Part shown: positions 9,891 to 18,047 of the stretch, one piece after another
Layout of the letters: every line of letters starts with the position of its first letter
Position numbering within the stretch: position 1 is the first letter of the stretch
Assembly: GCF_900289145.1 (NCBI RefSeq)
Contig: NZ_OKQO01000003.1
Span: 186,001-250,000, forward strand
Length of the DNA stretch: 64,000 bases
Reading direction: 5' to 3'
Source: Neobittarella massiliensis (ex Bilen et al. 2018)
GTDB taxonomy: Bacteria > Bacillota > Clostridia > Oscillospirales > Ruminococcaceae
Made by a program: the position numbers and the translations under genes
Notes under the pieces: model-generated
Seen by the model: the letters and a program-made list of their open reading frames with translations, nothing else
The model's database searches: none
Told to the model about the DNA's origin: nothing

Positions 9891-9923
9891 GGGGCGGTCT
9901 GCGGTGGCGGACCGCTCTTTTTT
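9891..9923 (+). terminator. Intrinsic terminator after the MFS gene
   Basis: GGGCGGTCTGC pairs with GCGGACCGCTC around a short loop and is followed by six T (9918-9923). Confidence 0.8.
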
Positions 9924-10006
9924 ATGGAAAAAACGGCATAGATAAGCGGTTTGCGGGCAGGCTAGTGAGGGGAGAGACAGACCGGGAAAATATTTGTAAA
10001 AAAGTG

Positions 10007-10035
10007 TTGACAACCTCTATACCGTTTGCTATAAT
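10007..10035 (+). promoter_or_regulatory. Consensus promoter of tRNA-Ala(GGC)
   Basis: TTGACA (10007-10012), 17 bp, TATAAT (10030-10035): both hexamers are perfect. The mature tRNA begins 35 nt after the -10. Confidence 0.9.
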
Positions 10036-10069
10036 AACATTCGTCGGGTGAGACCGGCGGACAAAACAC

Positions 10070-10145
10070 GGGGCGTTAGCGCAGCTGGAAGCGCACCACA
10101 CTGGCAGTGTGGGGGTCAGGGGTTCAAATCCCCTACGCTCCACCA
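10070..10145 (+). tRNA. tRNA-Ala (anticodon GGC)
   Basis: A 76-nt cloverleaf with encoded CCA. Acceptor GGGGCGT pairs with ACGCTCC (one G-T pair), the D stem is GCGC/GCGC, the anticodon arm is CCACA-CTGGCAG-TGTGG with anticodon GGC, and the T arm is AGGGG-TTCAAAT-CCCCT. It sits at the edge of the decayed low-GC island, where a recombinase remnant points back toward it. Confidence 0.95.
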
Positions 10146-10228
10146 TAAAGAGACCGCATGAACATTGTGTTTATGTGGTTTTTATTTTTGCTTTGAACAC
10201 ACTTTTTAGCATACCTTTGGAATGAAAA

Positions 10229-10263
10229 GAGCGGCCCACTGTATTTGCGGGTCGCTCTTTTTT
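10229..10263 (+). terminator. Terminator after tRNA-Ala
   Basis: GAGCGGCCC (10229-10237) and GGGTCGCTC (10249-10257) form a stem with one G-T pair, followed by six T. Confidence 0.8.
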
Positions 10264-10546
10264 ATTTTAGAATATCCTGAAAGACGATATCGAGATGACC
10301 CGCCGCCTTTTGCAGTTCGCCGTCGATCTGATGGCCATGTACTCCACAGGTATCCATGCTCTCACTGTGCACTATAGCCGATTTGAGCAACTTCTCCGGC
10401 ACCTTGCTTTGGGTGTATGAGACGAAGCACATGCCGTAACGCGTACAGACCGCATGTAGGCCTGTGTTGCCTGTAATCGGTCTGCCATGTACGGTACATG
10501 CTCTTTTCGCCGCCCAGAGCCGCTGTTGGGGGAGGAGAATACTCAT
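10262..10546 (-). pseudogene. Probable tyrosine recombinase (integrase) C-terminal remnant
   Basis: A 94-codon frame whose second half reads like the end of a phage-type integrase. GLHAVCTRYG stands where HxLRHT is expected; then come CFVSYTQSKVPEKLLKSA, VHSESMDTCG (compare GHSxxxMDTYG) and HGHQIDGELQKAAGHLD. The positions expected for the catalytic Arg and the nucleophile Tyr are altered (Tyr becomes Cys in MDTC), and there is no N-terminal half, so it would be inactive. Its end lies about 115 bp from the 3' end of tRNA-Ala, a classic att target. The similarity is by eye and only moderate; it could be an unrelated short frame. Confidence 0.4.
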
Positions 10547-11844
10547 TTTGTGACGATGCTTAAAGACTTTATCAAGGCGGCTTGATCATCTCCTATACCT
10601 GGCGGTTTTTTGTCGCCAGATAAAAGGATCTATCCGCATTTGTGTTTAAACCACTGTGATCTCACCGCCCGCATTGATCGACCGGCTGATTTTCATGATA
10701 GCACCTTTTCTGTCTCGCTTATCCAACCCGTACATTTCACCCGCACCCGTCACCCGGGCGCATACCGGTCAACACTTGGAAGCGCCATGCATGGGGATAT
10801 AGCGGCATTTATTTGGTCGCCCATACCCCCCGATACGGTCTTCTGTATACAAGATTTCAAGGCATTTGGCGGCAAGATCTTGCGGGTGCCAACAGGGGCG
10901 CCATCAGGGCTTTCTATTTTTGGATGTCCCACACGGTATCCGTTATGCCCGGCGCATTTGCAGAAAGCCGTTATGGACCTCGTATATTGGCTAAAGTTTT
11001 TTTAGATAGCCCCGCCTATATTGTGCGTCTACACATTGCGGCCATAATCTGTCTGTAACGGACAAAACCTCTTTATGGTGTCCCTAACACGGGGGGCAGG
11101 TAACAGCGCCCCACCTGCTCGTTTTTTTGGAGTTGGCAGTTTACTTCTGGCGGGTGTCGCCTTTCGATCTTTGCGGGGTATTAGGTGCAGATTTGCTCTA
11201 CCGGCAGGCCTATCGTTTCGACGTGCCCGCTTCTTTACTTAGTTTGAGGGGCGGGGGTTATTTTGCGCGATCTGTATCTTTACCCCAAATATAGGAGTAT
11301 AGTAGACTTGTGGGTAGTTAACGCTACTTACATCTCCTCGGGCCAGTCATCGGATGCAGCTGTTGGCTGACCTTTTTTCCATCAAATTTAGCGGGTGATC
11401 ATGGCTGGTGGCTTTTTTAATAAATGGCTGCGTGACGTTGAATAGCTCGGTGAGCCCCCACGGTGCTACGACACCGGACCGAATAGCGATATCGAAATTC
11501 TCTTTGGCACCAGTTGGGCACTAGATGGGCTCTGGGCATTTGATAGCCCACCGATCTGCTTACACCTCGTGCCTTTCGATCGGGTCAAAAAAATTCCCAT
11601 TTGCTTTTTATCAACAAAGACGCCGTCTTGTCAGAGTCGAAAAGAACATAACTTGTTTTAGTACGTACTTTATTCTGAAACTCTGTTTTTGGTAGATGCC
11701 GATCAAGAAGTACACCAAAACTGCTTATCATCCCCCTTAAATAACGAGTCTCTACCATTGATCTGAACGCTCTCGGGTATTTAGAGAACGATTTCAGGGA
11801 GTAAACCAAAAGCTCCGGCTGTCATTGAGAAAAGAGGTGGGCCC
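10547..11844. other. Decayed AT-richer spacer of a former mobile island
   Basis: About 1.3 kb with lower GC than its surroundings, no intact gene and frequent stops. Longer open stretches (for example + 10610-11005 and - 11585-11809) lack ribosome sites and recognisable domains. A terminator-like hairpin with GCAGGT/ACCTGC arms and seven T is at about 11095-11128. Base composition and proximity to the recombinase remnant suggest degraded foreign DNA. Confidence 0.4.
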
Positions 11845-11982
11845 ATGTCAACGACTAAAGAGCTATCTAAAATGCTTAGCGAGTACAGGAGCGCCCACGA
11901 TTTAAGTCAGGTAGAGGTGGCAAAATTATGCGGCATATCTGCAGAGTAGTATCAGAGGATAGAAATACCCAGTAAAATCTAA
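11845..11982 (+). pseudogene. Broken small XRE-family HTH regulator upstream of the CRISPR array
   Basis: ATG 11845 begins MSTTKELSKMLSEYRSAHD, then LSQVEVAKLCGISAE, a clear Cro/CI-type helix-turn-helix (LSQxExAxxxGIS). A TAG at 11947 interrupts it at codon 35; the frame continues as YQRIEIPSKI to a TAA ending at 11982, matching the expected third helix (YxRIE). An AGAGGTGG site precedes the start. Intact genes of the same kind, 75-77 residues, occur at 27.1 and 36.4 kb. About 130 bp downstream is the promoter of the array. Confidence 0.75.
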
Positions 11983-12108
11983 AGTGGAATAGTCTCTGAT
12001 TGCTGTTTTGCTGGTGCGAAGTATAAGCACACAGAGAATACCTGTTATGTTCGCACCGGTGTTTTACCTGTTTTGCCGCGCAGATCTACTGCATGGGTAA
12101 TGGATATG

Positions 12109-12137
12109 TTGACAACATACGGCGATATGGCTACAAT
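12109..12137 (+). promoter_or_regulatory. Leader promoter of the CRISPR array
   Basis: TTGACA (12109-12114), 17 bp, TACAAT (12132-12137), 38 nt before the first repeat and directed into the array. It would transcribe the repeats in the orientation ending in ATTGAAAT, the usual crRNA direction. Confidence 0.75.
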
Positions 12138-12175
12138 AAATATAAGCAGTCGGCTATCTTTTGGCAGTGATTGCT

Positions 12176-12881
12176 GTCACCACCCGTGTGGGTGGTGTGG
12201 ATTGAAATCTTAGAAGCATTTACCCGAATGGCTGGGTCGTTTTGTCACCACCCGTGTGGGTGGTGTGGATTGAAATACCGGTACACTCGGATAATCGAAA
12301 AAATCCGTGGTCACCACCCGTGTGGGTGGTGTGGATTGAAATGGCTACATAGTAGGCCAACTGGCTGCGGTAGTATGTCACCACCCGTGTGGGTGGTGTG
12401 GATTGAAATGCCAGTACATAGGGGACGATGAGTATGAGAGAAGTGTCACCACCCGTGTGGGTGGTGTGGATTGAAATACCACTGTCGTACCCATGCCGCA
12501 ACCAGTGTTCGTCACCACCCGTGTGGGTGGTGTGGATTGAAATCTCGCGACCCTGTTTTAAAAAGCATAGCAGCCACGTCACCACCCGTGTGGGTGGTGT
12601 GGATTGAAATAATGTTAATGAAATGTGGCTACGGACCGGAATGGGGTCACCACCCGTGTGGGTGGTGTGGATTGAAATAAGACAAATTGTCTTATTATTT
12701 AGACAGCAAGACAGTCACCACCCGTGTGGGTGGTGTGGATTGAAATAATTTCTACGATTCGTACACCCTGCTTATGAGCGGTCACCACCCGTGTGGGTGG
12801 TGTGGATTGAAATACTAAATCCACCCCCTTGATCGTCATAATTCCCGTGTCACCACCCGTGTGGGTGGTGTGGATTTGTAA
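12176..12881 (+). CRISPR. Orphan CRISPR array, I-C-like repeats, 11 repeats and 10 spacers
   Basis: The 33-bp repeat begins GTCACCACCCGTGT and ends GGGTGGTGTGGATTGAAAT. CACCACCC/GGGTGGTG forms an 8-bp stem, and the 3' TGGATTGAAAT is the handle typical of type I-C. Repeats start at 12176, 12244, 12310, 12377, 12445, 12511, 12578, 12646, 12714, 12781 and 12849. Spacers are 33-35 nt. The first ten repeats are identical; the last diverges at its 3' end (GGATTTGTAAT), marking the trailer end and confirming the + orientation. No cas gene is in the window. Spacers differ from one another, and I found no protospacer here. Confidence 0.97.
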
Positions 12882-13046
12882 TATGTGTGTTATATCCACG
12901 CTTGTCAAGAGGTCTTGTCAAAGTGATGTTGCTCTGACTGGTTTTGAGCGTATAGAGATCGCTTTGGTAAGCTGTTTTTAAAGTGGGGCTTGTCTGTGTA
13001 TTCATCATTGCTCGGGGCCAGATCCTCTACATTTCACTGGGAATAA

Positions 13047-13075
13047 CCGCATAGGCGATGGCCTATGCGGCCTTT
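13047..13075 (+). terminator. Hairpin downstream of the array
   Basis: CCGCATAGGC (13047-13056) and GCCTATGCGG (13061-13070) pair perfectly with a GATG loop, followed by CCTTTTGCTTTT. It probably ends the array transcript. Confidence 0.6.
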
Positions 13076-13105
13076 TGCTTTTATCGGGACTTTTTCACCT
13101 GCTAT

Positions 13106-13139
13106 AAAAGAGCAGTCTGCGGTCAGACTGCTCTTTTTT
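13106..13139 (+). terminator. Second, bidirectional terminator
   Basis: AAAAGAGCAGTCTG (13106-13119) and CAGACTGCTCTTTT (13124-13137) form a 14-bp perfect stem with A- and T-runs on both sides. Confidence 0.75.
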
Positions 13140-13382
13140 GTGGCGCTCGATACAGCAGGATGTTCGCGGTGGGCGGTGGGAAGGTGAGGCAGGTGAGACG
13201 GGTGTGCACAAAATGTAGAGGAGATGGACGGGGGTGGGCGGCATGCTGCCGGCTGGTGGGGCGACCGGGCGTACGGGGGATGAGATATGGGAATGATCGG
13301 CTTTGCCCACTGTATGAGTTGAGCCCGGGAGCTGGGGGTGGTGGAGGGGCGGCAAAAACCCGAAAAGTATGCTTTACAGCGG

Positions 13383-13391
13383 TGGTATAAT
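13383..13391 (+). promoter_or_regulatory. Extended -10 promoter of pepD
   Basis: TGGTATAAT (13383-13391) is an extended -10 element 40 bp before the pepD start; the -35 region is weak. Confidence 0.5.
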
Positions 13392-13430
13392 GGTAACAAA
13401 AACCATCAGACAAAAATGGAGGAAAGATCT

Positions 13431-14888
13431 ATGTCCTATATCACCGAGGGGTTAAAGCCCGAGCTGGCCCTGCGCTACTTTGAGGATCTCTGTGCGATCC
13501 CACACAATTCTGGCGACGAGGCGGCAGTAGTTTCTTATCTGCAGCAGTTTGCCGAAGAGCACGGGCTGTGGTGCCGAGTGGATGAGGCGCGCAATGTGGT
13601 GATAAAAAAGCCGGCCACGCCTGGATATGAAAACAGCCCCACCGTTATGCTGCAGGGACATACAGACATGGTATGTGTGAAGCTGCCCGGCGTGGAGCAC
13701 GACTTTGCCAAAGACCCGCTGACTTTACAGCTGAAAGACGGGGTGCTCACCGCGAGCGGCACCACGCTGGGCGCTGACGACGGCACGGCGGTGGCCCACA
13801 TGTTGGCCCTGCTGAGCGACGACAGCTACGAGCACCCGGCGCTGGAGTGCGTATTTACCTCGATGGAGGAGATCGGCCTGATCGGTGCGATGAAGCTGGA
13901 TACCGGCGATCTGCAGGCCCAGTATCTCATCGCTATGGACAGCGGCGCCGGCCGCGAAGACGTGACCACTGTATCCTGTGCCGGCGGGCTGGTGCTGGAT
14001 ATTCGCCGGCAGCCCCAGTGGGAGCCGGTAGACGGCGGCCTTTTGACGCTGACGATCGAGGGCCTGCTGGGCGGGCACTCGGCTATGGCTATCGACCGGC
14101 AGCGGGGCAACGCGATCAAGCTGATGGGCCGTATTTTACACGATATGGCGGCGGTGAGCCCACTGCGCATCGCGTCGCTGCGGGGCGGCTCGAAGATGAA
14201 TGCTATCGCCGCCGACGCGGTGGCGGTGGTGTGTGCCGAGGACCCGGCAGCCGCCGGTGCGGCGGCCCGGGCGACTGCGGCGGCGATAAAAGAGGAGCTC
14301 TCGGCCAGCGACGCCGGTTTTACCTTTACCTGCACGGACGGCGGCGGGGAGCAGAAGGCGCTGACTGCGGGCTGCACGGCGGCGCTCATCGACCTTTTGT
14401 ACCTGCTGCCCGACGGAGTGCGCGCCATGAGCATGGATATGCCCGGGCTGGTAGTGGCTTCCTCTAACGTGGGCGTACTGACGGTGGGCGAAGACGAGAT
14501 ACTGGTGCGCGACTTTGTGCGCAGCGCCGAGGACAGTTTGCGCGATCTTATCGGCGGCGAGATAGACCGGCTCTGCGCGCTGCTGGGCTTTGCGGTGACG
14601 GTAGACGCCAAATTCTCGGGCTGGAAATTCGACCCCAACTCGCGGCTGCGGGCGCTGGCTACCGACCTGTACCAGCGCACCTTTGCGCGGCAGATGGAGC
14701 TAAACGCCGTGCACGGCGGGATGGAGATCGGTGAATTCAAGGCCAAGATGCCCCACCTGGATATCGTGTCGTTTGCCCCCGATTGCGGCAACCCCCACAC
14801 GCCGGAGGAGTACCTGAACATCCAGTCGTTTGACAACATCTACCGCTTTTTGCAGCTGCTGCTGACGGAGATCGCCCACCAGCATTAA
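13431..14888 (+). CDS. pepD: Aminoacyl-histidine dipeptidase (M20 family)
   Basis: 485 residues, the usual length of PepD (Xaa-His dipeptidase, carnosinase-like), a cytosolic two-zinc M20 peptidase that cleaves dipeptides. Metal ligands and catalytic residues are recognisable: LQGHTDMVC (H77, D79), TTLGADDGTAV with the bridging Asp, SMEEIGLIGA with the catalytic Glu pair, and the later AMDSG. The dimerisation (lid) domain follows from about residue 200. The start is ATG 13431, preceded by TGGAGGAAAG; an upstream in-frame codon lacks a site. It is monocistronic between terminators. Confidence 0.95.
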   Translation: MSYITEGLKPELALRYFEDLCAIPHNSGDEAAVVSYLQQFAEEHGLWCRVDEARNVVIKKPATPGYENSPTVMLQGHTDMVCVKLPGVEHDFAKDPLTLQLKDGVLTASGTTLGADDGTAVAHMLALLSDDSYEHPALECVFTSMEEIGLIGAMKLDTGDLQAQYLIAMDSGAGREDVTTVSCAGGLVLDIRRQPQWEPVDGGLLTLTIEGLLGGHSAMAIDRQRGNAIKLMGRILHDMAAVSPLRIASLRGGSKMNAIAADAVAVVCAEDPAAAGAAARATAAAIKEELSASDAGFTFTCTDGGGEQKALTAGCTAALIDLLYLLPDGVRAMSMDMPGLVVASSNVGVLTVGEDEILVRDFVRSAEDSLRDLIGGEIDRLCALLGFAVTVDAKFSGWKFDPNSRLRALATDLYQRTFARQMELNAVHGGMEIGEFKAKMPHLDIVSFAPDCGNPHTPEEYLNIQSFDNIYRFLQLLLTEIAHQH

Positions 14889-14985
14889 AAGACCTGTCTA
14901 CTGAAAAAACCGCCAAACTTTTAAGGGGCGGTTTGTGCCGGGTGCCATAAAAGAGGACGGATGTCCGCAATCGGTGCAAAGTAGA

Positions 14986-15015
14986 TTGACAAGCCAAACT
15001 GCCTGTGAGTACAAT
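14986..15015 (+). promoter_or_regulatory. Promoter of the BtpA-like gene
   Basis: TTGACA (14986-14991), 18 bp, TACAAT (15010-15015), 70 bp before the ATG. Confidence 0.75.
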
Positions 15016-15084
15016 GTAGCTGTATGAGGTGAAAAAACGGGAGCGCTGCGCTCTCGACAATAGAATTTGGGAGGTAAAAACAGT

Positions 15085-15888
15085 ATGTCTATGTTTAAAT
15101 CTCTGGATGGCAAAAAGCTGGCCATCGGTCTGGTCCATTTAAAACCCCTGCCCGGTACACCGCTGTACCAGGAAGGTGACCTGGAACTGTCGATCGAGAA
15201 GGCGCTCAAAGACACGGAAGCGCTGATCAAAGGCGGCGCCGACGGCTGCCTGGTGCAGTCGGTCGACAAGATCTACCCCTCCACCGACGATACCGATTAC
15301 GCCCGGGTGGCGGGTATCGCACTGGTCACCAATGAGGTGCGCAAGCTGGCCGGCCCCGACTTTAAGATCGGCATCCAGCTGATGTGGAACTGCATCACCC
15401 CGTCGCTGGCGGTGGCCAAGGTCTGTAAGGCCGACTTTACCCGCTGCACCGCCATGCTGGGCACCACTTCCTCGAACTTTGGCACCATCGAGGCCAACCC
15501 CATGAAAGTACAGAGCTACCGCCGCTACATCGGCGCGCAGGATGTGGATATGATCGCCGAGATCTCGGGTTATCACTTCCACGCCGGCGAGTACGACAAG
15601 GGCCACATCCAGACTTTGGCTCAGAGCGCCATGACCGTGGGCGCCGATGCGGTGGAGATCATGAGCCGCGACGAGGAACTCAACAACCGCATGGTGGAGG
15701 ATATCAAGGCTCTGCCGGGCAACATTCCAGTGGTATTGGGCGGCGGCACCAACCTGGAGAACGTAAAACGCCGTATGAAATACGCTGACGCGGCGCTGGT
15801 GGGCGCCTGCTTTGAGGGCAACAACTGGGGCGGCAACATCGACCCCGAGATCGTCAAGGAGTATGTGGGCCTGCTGCGCTCTATCTAG
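15085..15888 (+). CDS. BtpA/SgcQ family TIM-barrel protein
   Basis: 267 residues starting MSMFKSLDGKKLAIGLVHLK, then PLPGTPLYQ. The sequence follows the BtpA/SgcQ family: an early GxVHLxPLPG, GGADGCLVQ, GIQLMWN, GYHFHAG and a C-terminal VLGGGTNLENV phosphate-binding-like loop ahead of DAALVGACF. Members are predicted (beta/alpha)8 barrels; BtpA affects photosystem I in cyanobacteria and SgcQ lies in a sugar-uptake cluster, but the reaction is not established. The start is ATG 15085 with GGGAGG 10 nt upstream (ATG 15091 is an alternative). It has its own promoter and terminator. Confidence 0.85.
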   Translation: MSMFKSLDGKKLAIGLVHLKPLPGTPLYQEGDLELSIEKALKDTEALIKGGADGCLVQSVDKIYPSTDDTDYARVAGIALVTNEVRKLAGPDFKIGIQLMWNCITPSLAVAKVCKADFTRCTAMLGTTSSNFGTIEANPMKVQSYRRYIGAQDVDMIAEISGYHFHAGEYDKGHIQTLAQSAMTVGADAVEIMSRDEELNNRMVEDIKALPGNIPVVLGGGTNLENVKRRMKYADAALVGACFEGNNWGGNIDPEIVKEYVGLLRSI

Positions 15889-15960
15889 AGAGCGGGCGGC
15901 ACAGTGCAGGGCGGGTCGAGAGGCCGGTCGTGCGCGGCGCCACAGAGCGTACAAGTAAAG

Positions 15961-16002
15961 AGGGGCACGGCTGTTTATGAGGGGCAGCTGTGCCCCTTTT
16001 TT
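15961..16002 (+). terminator. Terminator of the BtpA-like gene
   Basis: AGGGGCACGGCTG (15961-15973) pairs with CAGCTGTGCCCCT (15985-15997), ending in six T. Confidence 0.8.
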
Positions 16003-16080
16003 ATAGGGCGGATGTTTGGCGCGTCGGCCCAGGCGGCTGGGAGCACCGGACTGAATGGGCGGGAGAGCAGTGGCGGCAGT

Positions 16081-16593
16081 GGCGGTTTGTGGGGCAGGGG
16101 CCGCTGCCGGCCGTTTATTGCCTGACGGGGTGCAGTGCTGGAAAACGGGCCGGTATGGGCAGCAGCGGCGGATTGCGGGCGATAGGGTCGGCGGGGAGGA
16201 CGGCGAGCAGGTCTGGGAGGTCGCTATGCGCAGGGGGCGCGGCAAAGCGGGCTGTTTGGTGAGGGGCGCGGGGATAGAGGTGTGCCGGGCGCTGATTGAT
16301 CTGAGGAAGTGCTGGCGGGGAGCTGTGCCGATGGGGTGCGGGCTGTTTAGCTGGTAGCTGACCGGGCCGGTGGCGGGTAGCCGGGCGGCGGTTTGCGGGG
16401 CGGGGGCCGCTGCCGGCAGTTTGTTGCCTGCCGGGGTGCAGCGCTGGAAAACGGGCCGGTATGGGCGGCAGCGGCGGATTGCGGGCGATAGGGTCGGCGG
16501 GGAGGACGGCGAGCAGGTCTGGGAGGTCGCTATGCGCAGGGGGCGCGGCAAAGCGGGCTGTTCGGTGAGACCGCGGGGATGAAGGTGTGCCGG
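16081..16593. repeat. Two direct copies of a ~207-bp noncoding sequence, 306 bp apart
   Basis: Copy 1 (about 16081-16287) and copy 2 (about 16387-16593) align without large gaps at a constant offset of 306. Their cores, from GGAAAACGGGCCGGTATGGG to TCGCTATGCGCAGGGGGCGC, are nearly identical. Neither copy holds a credible gene. The remaining spacer to the GNAT gene shows nothing else. Confidence 0.8.
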
Positions 16594-16706
16594 GGCAGCG
16601 CATGGGGCCTGGAAATAGGGCCGTTTGGCGCAGTATGATCGTATATATTACCGCTGATCGCCGCAAAAATAGCGCGGCGACACGGCAACAGGAGAGGAGC
16701 AGAGAG

Positions 16707-17138
16707 ATGAGAGAGATCACCGTGCGGGCCGCACAGAGGAGAGATGCGGCTGAGTTGGCAGCGCTCAACCGGGCGTTTAACGGGGCGACAGGCACCTGCG
16801 GGGCCGACGAGATGGCGGCGCTGCTGGAAGAGCCGGCAGAACAGGTATTGGTGGCGGTGGTAGACGGTGCAGTGGCTGGCTTTATCTGCGGGCATGTATG
16901 GCGCTCTATCTGCTACTCCGATATACAGGGGGAGATAAAGGAGCTGTATATCGGCAGCGATTACCGGCGGCTGGGGTTGGGGCAGCGGCTGATGGCGGCT
17001 ATGGAGCAGTATTTGCGGGGGCGGGGCGTGCGGGCAGTGACCCTGTTTACCGGGCTGCAAAACACGGCGGCACAGGCTTTTTACGAGCGCTGTGGGTATA
17101 CCGACCAGCAGCAGATGGAGTACGAAAAAAAGCTGTAG
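16707..17138 (+). CDS. GNAT family N-acetyltransferase
   Basis: 143 residues, a single GNAT domain that transfers acetyl from acetyl-CoA to an amine. The family landmarks are EIKELYIGSDYRRLGLGQRL (beta 4 followed by the pyrophosphate-binding loop R-R-x-G-x-G), then LMAAMEQYL and the late NTAAQAFYERCGY motif. The substrate is unknown. The start is ATG 16707 with AGGAGAGGAG about 8 nt upstream. It stands alone, downstream of the direct repeats and upstream of a long spacer. Confidence 0.92.
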   Translation: MREITVRAAQRRDAAELAALNRAFNGATGTCGADEMAALLEEPAEQVLVAVVDGAVAGFICGHVWRSICYSDIQGEIKELYIGSDYRRLGLGQRLMAAMEQYLRGRGVRAVTLFTGLQNTAAQAFYERCGYTDQQQMEYEKKL

Positions 17139-17988
17139 GACCAGCCGCTGCCAAAGATGGAGGGAATACGGGCCAATTATGGACCGGTGCACCGCGCCGG
17201 CAGCACAGAGGCGGGACCGGCAGAGCAGCCGCGGTGGAGATAAGAAAGCTTGTGCCGGAGCGGGAACACCAGACCGCCAGACGGCATAACGGCTACTGGT
17301 ACCGCGGCGGCCGGCAGCTTGAGCAGGTCGCGTTGGAGACGGCGGCACATCGGAAGATTTGGCGGCAAAATTGACGGACGTATTTTGTTGTTGTGGCCCT
17401 CTGCACCGCCGAAACTGCCGCTTTGTTTTGAATGGGCGAAAAGATAAATGCAGGGCGCGGCGTGAGCTGCGCCTTTTTTGCGGTGGGGTGGCAGCGCCGG
17501 TGAGGTTATTGGGGGATGGCGCGATCTGACGGCGATGGGGGAATAAAGGATATAGACGCGTAGGGGATATATGGCAGACCGGCGAAAAGACGGCAGCTTT
17601 GGGCGGGTATAGCAGTCTCTGGGCCCGGTGATGAGACGGAGGATGATCGGAGGGTTTGGAAGCTGCCTGTTCTTATTTGTGGCGGTGAAAAAGAGATCTG
17701 GGTTTGGCGGTGGCGCAGTGGAAAAATGGCCGGCGGTGGCTGATGGCGGGGACAAGAGCGGCGTTTTTTATTCTCCGCCCCCAATATTCTGGCTTACATG
17801 TATGATAAAAAGGGGAGATGTGTTTCGAGGTGGCCGGCGGTGTTGCTGCTTGGCGGCGCGGTGTGAGGGGTGACCGACGCAGTCTGGAGAGTGGGGGGAT
17901 AAACTGCGGGCGGGGCAGCGGTGCGCCTTGGCGCAGCAGGCGGCGGAGTAGAGTTGCAGGGAGGTAAAAGCAGGGGCGGCGGGGAGAC
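17139..17988. other. Intergenic, no gene seen
   Basis: About 850 bp of GC-rich sequence, G-rich on the + strand, between two converging genes. Only short frames without ribosome sites are present; I see no RNA gene. Confidence 0.5.
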
Positions 17989-18021
17989 AAAAAAGGCGCC
18001 CGGCAGGTGGTGCCGGGCGCC
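17989..18021 (-). terminator. Terminator of the NSS transporter gene
   Basis: GGCGCCCGGCA (17995-18005) and TGCCGGGCGCC (18011-18021) pair perfectly; on the minus strand the stem is followed by six T. Confidence 0.85.
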
Positions 18022-18047
18022 TTTTGGTGTGTGCAAAACAGGTTCGA

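Noticed and set aside
10610-11005. 131-codon frame in the decayed island
   Set aside because: No ribosome site and no domain; a faint resemblance of one segment to a Y-family polymerase start was too weak to use.
12171-12908. Short frames inside the CRISPR array with repeated SPPVWVVWIE-type peptides
   Set aside because: They are translations of the repeats; the array structure explains them.
15139-16551. 470-codon minus-strand frame over the BtpA-like gene and the direct repeats
   Set aside because: Antisense to a well-supported gene and extended through repeat DNA; repeated peptides come from the duplication.
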